Assembly (NCBI RefSeq): GCF_001187845.1
Contig: NZ_CP012160.1
Span: 2,974,501-3,038,500 of the forward strand
Reading direction: 5' to 3'
Length of the DNA stretch: 64,000 nt
Source of the DNA: Octadecabacter temperatus
Lineage (GTDB): Bacteria > Pseudomonadota > Alphaproteobacteria > Rhodobacterales > Rhodobacteraceae
A program made the translations under genes and the position numbers. Below are positions 18,332 through 26,914 of this stretch, piece after piece; position 1 is the stretch's first letter; each line of letters opens with the position of its first letter. The notes below the pieces were generated by a model. It worked only from the letters and a program-made list of their open reading frames with translations. It was not told the origin of the DNA and searched no databases.

Positions 18332-19360
18332 ATGAAATTATCCGCCCGCGACGCTGCCAACTATTTCCGGAAGCCGAACCCGAAAGGTGCGGGTATCTTG
18401 ATCTACGGCGGTGACGCAATGCGTGTCGCATTAAAACGCCAAGACGTCATCAAAGCGCTGGTCGGTCCGAACGGCGAAGAAGAAATGCGTCTGACGCGGA
18501 TGACCGGGGCTGAACTACGTAAAGACCCAGCTTTGCTCGGGGACGCGATTAAGGCGCAGGGATTTTTCCCTGGCCCAAGAGTCGCGTTTATCGAAGAAGC
18601 TGGCGATAGCGTCACGAAAGCACTGACGCCTGCGCTTGCAGATTGGGTAGAAGGCGATGCGCAGATCGTGGTTACAGCCGGCCAATTGAATGCCCGCTCA
18701 TCTTTACGAAAACTGTTTGAAGGGCACTCGTCCGCCTATGCTGCTGGCGTTTATGATGACCCACCCACCCGTGACGAGATCGAAGGTTCGCTGCGTGATG
18801 CTGGGCTCGCGAATGTCGGGCCCGATGCGATGGACCTTATAACGTCTTTGGCACGCGAAATGGCGCCGGGAGACCTACGCCAAACGATTGAAAAACTTGG
18901 TCTGTATTTGACAGGTGAGACCGCAGTAGTGTCCGTCGCTGACGTTGAAGCCTGCGCGCCATTGTCGAACGAAGCAGATCTCGATGACATTTTGAATGTG
19001 GTGGCTGACCTTAAGGCAGCCGAGATTGGCCCTGTGCTAAGCCGCCTCTATGCCCAAGGAACGCAACCTGTCGCTCTGTGCATCGGTGCGCTTCGCCACT
19101 TCCGCCAATTGCATACAGTCGCTTCGGACCCCGGCGGTGCCAGCGCTGGCATTGGCCGTTTGCGTCCACCTGCTTTTGGAGAGAGACGCGATCGTATTAT
19201 GCGGCAGGCCTCAAATTGGGGACGGATCAATCTGGAAGACGCGCTTGGCACCATCACAGATACCGATCTGACGCTTAGGTCTGCGCATTCCGCGCCGGAC
19301 CGTGCGTTGGTTGAGCGTATGTTTATCCGCTTGGCCATGCTCGGACGTCGTAGAGGCTAG
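18332..19360 (+). CDS. holA: DNA polymerase III subunit delta
   Basis: 342 residues. Delta is the clamp-loader wrench that opens the beta ring. The N-terminal RFC-like domain begins KGAGILIYGGDAMRVALKRQDVI, with no working P-loop, as expected for delta. A helical collar domain follows, ending RMFIRLAMLGRR. It starts three bases after the lptE stop. Confidence 0.93.
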   Translation: MKLSARDAANYFRKPNPKGAGILIYGGDAMRVALKRQDVIKALVGPNGEEEMRLTRMTGAELRKDPALLGDAIKAQGFFPGPRVAFIEEAGDSVTKALTPALADWVEGDAQIVVTAGQLNARSSLRKLFEGHSSAYAAGVYDDPPTRDEIEGSLRDAGLANVGPDAMDLITSLAREMAPGDLRQTIEKLGLYLTGETAVVSVADVEACAPLSNEADLDDILNVVADLKAAEIGPVLSRLYAQGTQPVALCIGALRHFRQLHTVASDPGGASAGIGRLRPPAFGERRDRIMRQASNWGRINLEDALGTITDTDLTLRSAHSAPDRALVERMFIRLAMLGRRRG

Positions 19361-19370
19361 GCCAAAACGA

Positions 19371-19397
19371 AAAAGGCAGGCGCAAGGCCTGCCTTTT
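19371..19397. terminator. bidirectional terminator between holA and a small exported peptide
   Basis: AAAAGGCAGGC and GCCTGCCTTTT form an 11-bp stem with loop GCAAG. The T run on one strand and A run on the other serve both holA (+) and the convergent small gene (-). Confidence 0.92.
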
Positions 19398-19420
19398 CCA
19401 AAACTCGGTAAGCGTAAAGC

Positions 19421-19630
19421 TTAGGTGCCGCTGCTGGAAGCCAGTGCGGAACAGATGATCAAGCAAGCTACGATCGGAATGAGGTACTTGCCGCCAGAAG
19501 AAGATGGCGCAGCCGCAGGAGCAACAAACTCAGGGGACTGAGGAATTACGACTGCTTCTGTGTTACCGGCGAAAGAAGTTGTGGATGCGCTAGCAAGTGC
19601 TGCTGCAGCGATAAGTGTCTTGATTTTCAT
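19421..19630 (-). CDS. small exported peptide next to yjbF/yjbH (YjbE-like by position)
   Basis: 69 residues. A signal peptide (MKIKTLIAAAALASASTTSFA) is followed by a short Pro/Ala/Ser-rich stretch and a C-terminal hydrophobic segment (GGKYLIPIVACLIICSALA) ending SSSGT. The ATG at 19630 has GGAG 8 bases upstream; a longer frame adds nine codons without that support. It lies 75 bases downstream of the YjbF gene on the same strand. E. coli yjbEFGH and gfcABCD loci begin with a small Ser/Thr-rich exported peptide of similar layout, so it may be the local counterpart, but there is no clear sequence match. Confidence 0.65.
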   Translation of the reverse strand: MKIKTLIAAAALASASTTSFAGNTEAVVIPQSPEFVAPAAAPSSSGGKYLIPIVACLIICSALASSSGT

Positions 19631-19704
19631 AATTGTACTCCAGTGCGAAAAAATCATGTGCAGAATACTTTACCGCACAAGAAAAGCAAGTTGGAACTAA
19701 GCGC

Positions 19705-20349
19705 CTATAGCTGTTGATAGCCAATGTACCCAAGCTCCGGTGAAATCCATTGCACCGACTGCACAAAAGTACCGTCAGACGTGATCCAATATGTATTCGT
19801 AAAGCTGTTTAAATCACCTTCGCAAAGCTCAGCGTAAGCCATTGTTTCATATGTTTTGTCAGACACTTCTAAGGTTTCCTCTTTTAAAAACGAGGATTCG
19901 CATTGGAAATCGAGACGTTCGATTTGCCCAAGTCCATTAAGAAAGTCATGCGTTCTTATATAGTTAGATGGGTTTCGGAGCGCACCCCCAGCGACTGGCG
20001 TTTGCGTTCCCATTAGGTCAGCTCCGAAACCTCTCGTTGTCAAAATGATCCCCGCTGCTATCGTTATGGTTGCACCTTCTGTGCTCAACCAAGTCTTCCG
20101 AGGGCCATTGGTGCCGACGTGCACCAGTGTGGCAGCACCGCCACTCTCAAATACGTTCAATAGGAGCCGATCCGCCGACTGTTCCTCAATCCCAGCAAGT
20201 GCCCAGCCTGCCAATGCGCCAAGCTGTGGCGATTCGCTCGGGGCATTCGAACCTGCAACACCTCTGACGGCCTCGATAGAGCTGCTGTTGTTTGCAAGTG
20301 GTCCGCAAGCAGTGAGCCCACCAAGCATCAATACGAAAATCCACTTCAT
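19705..20349 (-). CDS. yjbF: YjbF/GfcB-family lipoprotein (exopolysaccharide locus)
   Basis: 214 residues with a lipobox (GGLTAC) and the YjbF pattern: a repeated RLLLNVFESGGAATLVHVGTNG-type strand, then TWLSTEGATITI, GADLMG and late aromatic strands. GfcB/YjbF proteins are outer-membrane lipoproteins needed for group 4 capsule or Yjb polysaccharide export. The ATG at 20349 overlaps the yjbH stop (ATGA), fixing the start and showing translational coupling. Two cysteines (FQCESS, ELCEGD) may form a disulfide. Confidence 0.82.
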   Translation of the reverse strand: MKWIFVLMLGGLTACGPLANNSSSIEAVRGVAGSNAPSESPQLGALAGWALAGIEEQSADRLLLNVFESGGAATLVHVGTNGPRKTWLSTEGATITIAAGIILTTRGFGADLMGTQTPVAGGALRNPSNYIRTHDFLNGLGQIERLDFQCESSFLKEETLEVSDKTYETMAYAELCEGDLNSFTNTYWITSDGTFVQSVQWISPELGYIGYQQL

Positions 20350-22439
20350 CTCCAGTACCGTCCCCATTGGTCGCCCATATTGCCCTGATGACCATCATGG
20401 ACAATCTCATACAAACGGCCATCCACTCTCAAGCGCGCGCCACCGTCTCTCTCCAGCGAGGACAACCGCGTCGCTGTTGTATCGCGCGTCGGACGTCCGA
20501 GCACCCAATCTGTCGGAATTTCAACAACGATACCTTTGTCAAATGACCCTTCGCCAAAGTCATCAAACGGGACATCTGTCAGCGTGAAGTAAGCGCCAAC
20601 CTTCCAACCATTGTCAAATTCACGATCAAGCTGGAACGTCGCGCCGTAGTCACCTGCAAGATAGCGACCGACATCAAGTTGCGCCTGAAAACCATTGTTG
20701 AAATCGTAATAGGCGGACACATGACCGGTCATGATATCGTAGTCTTGAAAACCGAAACCGAGATCAAAATCTCGCTGGGCCACGTAGTTTACCTCAGCAC
20801 CCAATGCGAGGGGGCTATCGACTGGCTTCCATAGCAACTCGGCGGATACGCCACCGAACATGCGCTCAAGGTAACCTACCGAAACGCGCGAATACAGATT
20901 AGGCGCAGGACGACCATACCAAGCCAGCGTTAAGTTTTCGATGCCCCCGCCACTTTCCGCGCCATAACGCAGCCCGTCGCGGCGCACGGCTGGAAGCGTC
21001 GACGCTGAAATTGCCCCGATTTCGTCTCGGTTGCCGACAATTCTCTGTCGATACGCTCCTGCCAAGACGAGGTTTGGTTGAATTTCGTATTGGAATGACG
21101 CCTCGATGCCTAAGTCAGCACGTGCAGGTTGGTCTCCGTCAAAAAGCGCCACTTCCATGTAGGGTGAAATGCCCCACAAGAAAGCAGGAGTTGGATCATC
21201 CCAACCAATTGCTGGTGCAGGGCCCGCGGCATCTCCAAAAATCGCCCGATCATACGACAAGGCGGCAGCATTCGGTGTGTTTTCTAGCTCTTCGAGGTCA
21301 CTTCGGCTCAACGTAACAGCAGACAGTGCGATCCCTCGCTGTGTAGGCTCAAGGACGAAGGTATCTACATTTATAGGCGCAACGTGGGATAGCATCCTTG
21401 CCACACGGCCCAAGCCTTGCGCCTCAGTCCGGTAGCTTGTGTTCTCATATTGAACCCGCATCGTGTTCCCGACAACCTCGGCACCGAGCAAACGGAAACC
21501 GTCCGTTGCCATCACCTGCCCGAGTGTACCGACACCCGAAGTTTGTGCTTGCGGAGTATCCCAAGATGCTGCCGCGGCAATACCTTCGGCGCGCACACCA
21601 ACTGGCATTGGCGCGCCTTCAAGCCCGCTTGGGAAATTGGAACTCTTTGGGTCAATAATAATCGTCGCGGACACACCAATATCTGTTCCGTACACATAGT
21701 AGGCGCCCAATTGATAAACATCGTTCGGCTGCCACTTTAGACCGAAATTCAACGGCGAGCGGCGGTTGAATCCGGAAAGAGTAGTTTCACGTTCGTACGC
21801 GTCCGAAGAATATTCCGCTACTGCCGTCCAATCTTCGTTAATACGCCACTCGAGACCACCAAAAAATGCAGCGTCGCCGCGGAAAAACTGGTCTAATCGG
21901 GCTGTTCCACCTTTCCCAATATCAAAACTTGAACGGGTCTCAAATCGTTCGTCGACAACTCCGAGAGGATTAGTAAAACCATTCAAGGATCCCAAACGGC
22001 CCCAACCAAGTCCACCTGAAAGGCGAACATTCGGGCTAAGTGTTTTTGTGGCGACGATGTATTCGCTGCTGTAAATTCCAGTTCCGAGGAAGTCGCGCAA
22101 GCCAATCGCAACAGCTGGACGTGACCCGTTTTCAGTAAGAATCTGATACTGGAAGTCAAAGCTGCGATCATAGGTATCTAGTTGTGAATACCGAAAGCTC
22201 CCTGTGAGGCGCGGCAGCACCTGGAATGTAAAGGTCGTGCGCCAATTGTCAGCGAACATCGCCAAAGTCGACGAAAGCTCTCCATCGGCGGGCGCAACGG
22301 CTGACGGCATATCAATGATACCCGGCGTACCAAACAGCGTATAATTCGTCCGCCAGTCATCCTGCGCAGCCACTGTGGTTCCTGAAAAAGCGGCGATTGC
22401 GATGCCCGCGAAGAAACACTTTTTGTTAACATTTACCAT
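20346..22439 (-). CDS. yjbH: YjbH-family outer-membrane exopolysaccharide protein
   Basis: 697 residues. A signal peptide (MVNVNKKCFFAGIAIAAFSG, cut after VAAQ) precedes TLFGTPGIIDMPSA, the hallmark opening of YjbH, and a long beta-strand-rich body with alternating aromatic residues. It is probably a large outer-membrane barrel with a periplasmic part. It is coupled to yjbF by ATGA. The yjbG/gfcC partner seen in E. coli is not present here. The ATG at 22439 is chosen because the signal peptide starts there; the longer frame adds 14 unlikely residues. Confidence 0.85.
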   Translation of the reverse strand: MVNVNKKCFFAGIAIAAFSGTTVAAQDDWRTNYTLFGTPGIIDMPSAVAPADGELSSTLAMFADNWRTTFTFQVLPRLTGSFRYSQLDTYDRSFDFQYQILTENGSRPAVAIGLRDFLGTGIYSSEYIVATKTLSPNVRLSGGLGWGRLGSLNGFTNPLGVVDERFETRSSFDIGKGGTARLDQFFRGDAAFFGGLEWRINEDWTAVAEYSSDAYERETTLSGFNRRSPLNFGLKWQPNDVYQLGAYYVYGTDIGVSATIIIDPKSSNFPSGLEGAPMPVGVRAEGIAAAASWDTPQAQTSGVGTLGQVMATDGFRLLGAEVVGNTMRVQYENTSYRTEAQGLGRVARMLSHVAPINVDTFVLEPTQRGIALSAVTLSRSDLEELENTPNAAALSYDRAIFGDAAGPAPAIGWDDPTPAFLWGISPYMEVALFDGDQPARADLGIEASFQYEIQPNLVLAGAYRQRIVGNRDEIGAISASTLPAVRRDGLRYGAESGGGIENLTLAWYGRPAPNLYSRVSVGYLERMFGGVSAELLWKPVDSPLALGAEVNYVAQRDFDLGFGFQDYDIMTGHVSAYYDFNNGFQAQLDVGRYLAGDYGATFQLDREFDNGWKVGAYFTLTDVPFDDFGEGSFDKGIVVEIPTDWVLGRPTRDTTATRLSSLERDGGARLRVDGRLYEIVHDGHQGNMGDQWGRYWR

Positions 22440-22562
22440 ACATATTGGTCTGACATTGTATCGCCACTGACCGCAAGGCAATTTTGGTTTAGGTGAGAAC
22501 TGAGCAGAAACTCGTGGGCGCAGCGCAATACCTTTGAATACGAAGCCACGGAAGCAAGATTA

Positions 22563-23346
22563 GTGATATCGAAAGCAAAAATCTCTGGGGCGACCTCTGA
22601 CCTAAAGACACCAATTGCCTACACATCTGTCGACGCACGCAATTTTTGGCCGATGCCATCGGGCCAAAAAACCCAACAGCACAAACAAATCACAAGCCAC
22701 GACACCATCAACACTGCGAAACGGTGCTTTGATCTCATCGTCGCCACCGTTGTCACCATTTTCGCCACCCCAATCATGCTCTGCATCGCAATCTTAGTCC
22801 TCCTGAAAGACGGCAGGCCTATTTTCTTTATCTCCGAACGCATGAAATCGCCCAGCACACCGTTCCAGCTTGTCAAATTCCGAACGATGCGTGGCGCTCC
22901 CGACAGCAAAATGTCGGGGTTACAGGGGTGACAAGGCAAATCGGATAACGCCCACCGGACGCCTACTTCGCAAATATCGGCTTGATGAACTTCCGCAGCT
23001 AACTAACGTTTTTCTCGGCGATATGAGCTTTGTTGGACCTCGCCCGCCCTTGCGTCAGTATACGGAAGCGTTTCCTGGGACTTACAGGGCGGTACTCCAG
23101 TCGCGGCCGGGCGTTACTGGCTAAGCGACACTGCATTTTCATCGCCACGAAGAACGTCTCATAGCCCGCTCCAATTCAGCAGCCGAGACAGAGGCGATAT
23201 ACACGACCCGTTGCATCCCACGTAAAGCAACGCTTGATCTTATCTATCAGCGCCACGCTTCTGTTTGGTTTGATGCAAAAAATTCTTTTGAAAACTGCCC
23301 TTTGCGTGTTGAAGCGTTAGAGGCACATTACACTAACCGATTTTGA
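22563..23346 (+). pseudogene. broken initiating sugar transferase (bacterial WcaJ/PssY type)
   Basis: Read across frames, this is a polyprenyl-phosphate sugar-1-phosphate transferase of about 260 residues. It has one membrane segment (LIVATVVTIFATPIMLCIAILVLL) followed by FQLVKFRTMR, GDKANRITPTGRLLRKYRLDELPQL, NVFLGDMSFVGPRPP and PGVTG. Three lesions break it. The frame shifts between 22914 and 22930, where two runs of four Gs each appear one G short of the family pattern SGVTGGDK. An in-frame TAA at 23122-23124 stands where the family has Leu (GLA; TTA to TAA). Reading continues in the same frame after the stop to TGA at 23346 with good family sequence (HRHEERL, RCIPRKATLDLIYQRH). A GTG at 22563 is the likely former start. 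Confidence 0.85.
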
Positions 23347-23421
23347 AGCGCTCAGATTTGGGCTGGCAGCAAAGACATGCCTTGCGGTATGCATCTGTCA
23401 AAACAATCATGAGGCAGCACC

Positions 23422-24759
23422 ATGAAAATCGCAGTGATCGGAACCGGCTATGTTGGCCTTGTGTCGGGCGTTTGTTTCTCTGACTTCGGACACGACGTTG
23501 TTTGTGTCGACAAGGACCCTGCTAAGATCTCCAAATTAGAGGCTGGTGAAGTTCCAATTTACGAGCCCGGTCTTGAAGAACTTATGGCCAAGAACGTCGA
23601 CGCCGGTCGCCTGACGTTTACGATGGATTTAGCTGCCGCGATCGACGGTGCAGAGGCTGTTTTCATCGCCGTTGGAACGCCAACGCGCCGTGGCGACGGG
23701 CATGCAGACCTCACATTTGTGATGGCGGTGGCTGAGGAAATCGCCCTCGCTGCGACGGACTACACCGTTATTGTGACCAAATCGACTGTCCCAGTTGGAA
23801 CGAATCGCAAGGTCAAACAAGTCGTTCACAAAACCAACCCTGACCTCGAATTTGATGTCGCATCCAACCCCGAATTCCTGCGTGAAGGTGCTGCAATTGA
23901 CGACTTCATGCGTCCTGATCGTGTAGTTGTTGGTGTTCAAACTGAGCGTGCTGGCGATGTCATGAATGACGTTTATCGCCCACTGTTTTTGCGCGATTTT
24001 CCCATAGTCATTACCGACCTCGAAAGCGCGGAAATGATCAAATATGCTGCCAACGCATTTCTAGCCACCAAAATTACGTTCATCAACGAAATCGCTGCAC
24101 TGTGCGAACGCACTGGCGCTGACATCAAACAGGTCAGCAAGGGCATGGGCCTTGACGGGCGTATCGGAAATAAGTTTCTGCACGCGGGCCCGGGTTATGG
24201 CGGATCGTGTTTTCCGAAAGATACCAAAGCACTAGCACGTATCGGCCAAGAGCACGCTGTACCGATGCAAATCACCGAGGCCGTGATCAAGGTCAACGAA
24301 GAAGTCAAACGCCGCATGGTCGATAAGCTTCTGGATCTGTGTGATGGCAGCTTTAACGGAAAGGTTGTTGCCGTTCTTGGCGTCACGTTCAAACCCAACA
24401 CCGATGACATGCGCGACGCGCCTGCATTGACGATTGTGCCGGCTCTTGTTGGCGGCGGTGCAAAGGTACGCGTGACTGACCCTCAGGGTAAACACGAGGG
24501 CGAAGCGTTACTGCCCGGCGTAAACTGGGTTGAAGATGCGTATAAAGCCGCGCGCAACGCTGATCTTGTTGTAATCCTGACGGAATGGAACGAATTCCGC
24601 GGCCTCGACCTCAAGCGAATGGCGAAACATATGACCACGCCGCGCATGGCCGATTTGCGCAATATCTATTCTACTAAAGACGCGAAGCGCGCCGGATTTG
24701 ATGCCTACATTTCAATTGGCCGCACATCGTTGGAACCTAAAACCGACGGAGAATCCTAA
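23422..24759 (+). CDS. UDP-glucose 6-dehydrogenase (UDP-glucose/GDP-mannose dehydrogenase family)
   Basis: 445 residues. It oxidises a nucleotide sugar, most likely UDP-glucose, to the uronic acid with 2 NAD+. The Rossmann motif GTGYVGLVSG opens the protein, and the catalytic Cys263 lies in GPGYGGSCFPKDT. The C-terminal domain keeps GVTFKPNTDDMRDAP. Its stop overlaps the start of the epimerase (TAATG), so together they make a uronic-acid nucleotide sugar for a surface polysaccharide. It sits 75 bases after the broken sugar transferase. Confidence 0.93.
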   Translation: MKIAVIGTGYVGLVSGVCFSDFGHDVVCVDKDPAKISKLEAGEVPIYEPGLEELMAKNVDAGRLTFTMDLAAAIDGAEAVFIAVGTPTRRGDGHADLTFVMAVAEEIALAATDYTVIVTKSTVPVGTNRKVKQVVHKTNPDLEFDVASNPEFLREGAAIDDFMRPDRVVVGVQTERAGDVMNDVYRPLFLRDFPIVITDLESAEMIKYAANAFLATKITFINEIAALCERTGADIKQVSKGMGLDGRIGNKFLHAGPGYGGSCFPKDTKALARIGQEHAVPMQITEAVIKVNEEVKRRMVDKLLDLCDGSFNGKVVAVLGVTFKPNTDDMRDAPALTIVPALVGGGAKVRVTDPQGKHEGEALLPGVNWVEDAYKAARNADLVVILTEWNEFRGLDLKRMAKHMTTPRMADLRNIYSTKDAKRAGFDAYISIGRTSLEPKTDGES

Positions 24760-25763
24760 TGCCTAAGGTTCTCGTCACCGGATCAGCCGGATTCATCGGC
24801 TACCACTTAAGCAAGCTATTGCTGGACGAAGGGTTCGATGTCGTCGGTTTTGACGCCATGACAGACTACTACGATGTGCGCCTAAAGGAGCGTCGCCAAG
24901 CGAACCTACTGCAATCTGGAAGCTTCAAAGCTGTCAATGATCGCCTTGAAGCGGATGGTGTTTTAATGGACCTCGTGGCAGCTGAGAAGCCAGATTTCGT
25001 CGTGCATTTGGCAGGCCAAGCAGGTGTGCGGTATTCGATTGATGAGCCGCGCTCGTACGTGGACTCCAATATCATTGGAACGTTCAATCTGCTCGAAGCC
25101 GTCCGCGCGACCCCTGTAAAACACCTGCTACTGGCGTCCACGTCGTCCGCGTACGGCGCGAACACCCAGATGCCTTACGCGGAAACGGATAAGGCCGACA
25201 CGCAGATGTCGTTCTATGCAGCGACTAAGAAATCGAACGAGGTCATGGCCCACTCTTACGCCCACCTCTACAATATCCCGACCACGATGTTCCGTTTCTT
25301 TACGGTTTACGGCCCGTGGGGACGCCCTGATATGGCGCTGTTCAAGTTTACCAAAGCCGTGCTGAGTGGCGACCCAATTGATGTCTACAATCACGGCGAC
25401 ATGTCGCGCGATTTTACCTATGTGACTGATCTTGTTCGCGGCATTCAACTGTTGCTAGATGCCGTTCCCGAGCGGCTGGATGAGGTACCTGAAGGGGACA
25501 GTCTGTCCCCTGTCGCGCCGCATCGTATCGTTAACATTGGCAACGGCGAACCCGTGCAGCTGATGGCTTTTATTGAAGCGATTGAAAAAGCATTGGGCCA
25601 ACCGGCTACGAAGAATTTCATGGACATGCAGGCGGGTGACGTGCCCGCGACATGGGCAAATGGCGCGCTTTTGGAAAAATTGACGGGCTACTCCCCGAAA
25701 ACCGATGTGGAAACGGGCGTCAAAGCCTTCGTCGATTGGTATCGTGATTACTACGAAGTCTGA
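24759..25763 (+). CDS. NAD-dependent epimerase, probably UDP-glucuronate 4-epimerase
   Basis: 334 residues of the extended SDR family. The NAD motif TGSAGFIGYH is at residues 7-16, and the catalytic pair is Tyr153/Lys157 in YAATKKSNE. FRFFTVYGPWGRPDMALFKF is characteristic of UDP-glucuronate 4-epimerases (GAE/CapI). Coupled by one base to the UDP-glucose dehydrogenase, it would turn UDP-glucuronate into UDP-galacturonate. The 3' end overlaps the convergent flavoprotein by 13 bases. Confidence 0.9.
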   Translation: MPKVLVTGSAGFIGYHLSKLLLDEGFDVVGFDAMTDYYDVRLKERRQANLLQSGSFKAVNDRLEADGVLMDLVAAEKPDFVVHLAGQAGVRYSIDEPRSYVDSNIIGTFNLLEAVRATPVKHLLLASTSSAYGANTQMPYAETDKADTQMSFYAATKKSNEVMAHSYAHLYNIPTTMFRFFTVYGPWGRPDMALFKFTKAVLSGDPIDVYNHGDMSRDFTYVTDLVRGIQLLLDAVPERLDEVPEGDSLSPVAPHRIVNIGNGEPVQLMAFIEAIEKALGQPATKNFMDMQAGDVPATWANGALLEKLTGYSPKTDVETGVKAFVDWYRDYYEV

Positions 25764-26914
25764 AGACGACGGGTGGCGGCTTGCCCCGCCCATCGTCCTG
25801 TCGCAAGACAGCCGGTGATCAAATAGCCGCCTGTTGGCGCTTCCCAATCCAGCATTTCGCCTGCGCAATAGACGCCATCGCGTGACTTTAGCATGAGGTC
25901 GTTTGTTAAGGCATCAAAGCGAACACCGCCCGCCGTCGATATTGCTTCATCAATGGGGCGCGGCGTCAGCGCTGGAAATGGCAGGGCCTTAATCTTCTCA
26001 GCCAATGGGACCTCTAGGCCTCGGCCAAGTTCATTCAGAAATGCCCGCTTAACAGGGTCCAACTTCAATGCTTTGCGTAGCAAGTTTGCTGTCGATTGCT
26101 TTCCCTTTGGTCCATCAAGCTTGGCCGCAATCGCGTCGACGGACATGTCTGGCAATAGATCCAACACCAACGGTGCTCCATCGCGCACAGCGGATGACAC
26201 AGTATAAACGCCGCCACCTTCGATGCCTTTGCTGGAAATGATGAATTCACCACGGGATGTCGTGTTGCCAGCTGTCAACTTTGTTCCCTTAACCGCTGCA
26301 CCAAAGTGCTGGGTCATGTGGGCGGACCAGTCGCAGGAAAACCCCATGTTCGCGGGCTGAAACGGGGCGACGTCATCCGCTAGATGCTCGGCCCAACGCC
26401 CATCAGAGCCAAGGCGTTTCCAACTGGCCCCACCCATCGCAAGGATCTTCGTTTTTGCGGTTATGTTTTCAGGGCCGTTAGGGGTTTCAAACGTCGCGGC
26501 ATCACCATCCCAGCCCGTCCAGCGCCAGCGGGTATTCACTGTTACGCCCTGACCAATCAAACGCGCAAGCCATGCGCGTAAAAGCGGCGAAGCTTTCATC
26601 TGTTTCGGGAAAATTCGACCCGTAGACCCTGTGAAAACATCTTGTCCCAGCCCCTCGGCCCAACTGACCACATCATCTGGGCCGAACGCAGATAACATCG
26701 GCGTAAGGTGTTCTTCAGCACCGCCATACGCCGCGTTAAACTTGGGTTTCGCCTCAGCCTTCGTCAGGTTCAATCCGGACTTGCCTGCCATAAGGAACTT
26801 GCGCCCGACGGTCGGCATAGAATCCGCAATCACGACAGAATGTCCCGCCGCTGACAAAACCTCCGCTGCCATCAAACCGGCAGGTCCACCGCCGATTATC
26901 AGTGCGTCGATCAT
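25751..26914 (-). CDS. TIGR03862/HI0933-family flavoprotein
   Basis: 387 residues. The FAD-binding GGGPAGLMAAE is near the N-terminus, followed by VGRKFLMAGKSGLNLTKAE, the marker of the HI0933 (BaiN-like) family, and a closing YCAGEMLDWEAPTGGYLITGC. The biological reaction is unknown; relatives bind FAD and are thought to be oxidoreductases. Its ATG overlaps the MscS-type gene's stop (ATGA). Confidence 0.88.
   Translation of the reverse strand: MIDALIIGGGPAGLMAAEVLSAAGHSVVIADSMPTVGRKFLMAGKSGLNLTKAEAKPKFNAAYGGAEEHLTPMLSAFGPDDVVSWAEGLGQDVFTGSTGRIFPKQMKASPLLRAWLARLIGQGVTVNTRWRWTGWDGDAATFETPNGPENITAKTKILAMGGASWKRLGSDGRWAEHLADDVAPFQPANMGFSCDWSAHMTQHFGAAVKGTKLTAGNTTSRGEFIISSKGIEGGGVYTVSSAVRDGAPLVLDLLPDMSVDAIAAKLDGPKGKQSTANLLRKALKLDPVKRAFLNELGRGLEVPLAEKIKALPFPALTPRPIDEAISTAGGVRFDALTNDLMLKSRDGVYCAGEMLDWEAPTGGYLITGCLATGRWAGQAATRRLQTS

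Noticed and set aside
22914-22930. Phase variation through G runs in the sugar transferase
   Set aside because: The runs are only four bases long and there is an additional nonsense codon, so simple on/off switching would not restore the gene.
22870-23124. An 84-codon frame in the sugar-transferase region as an independent small gene
   Set aside because: Its sequence is the middle of the transferase, continuous with family motifs before the frameshift and after the stop, so it is a fragment of the pseudogene.
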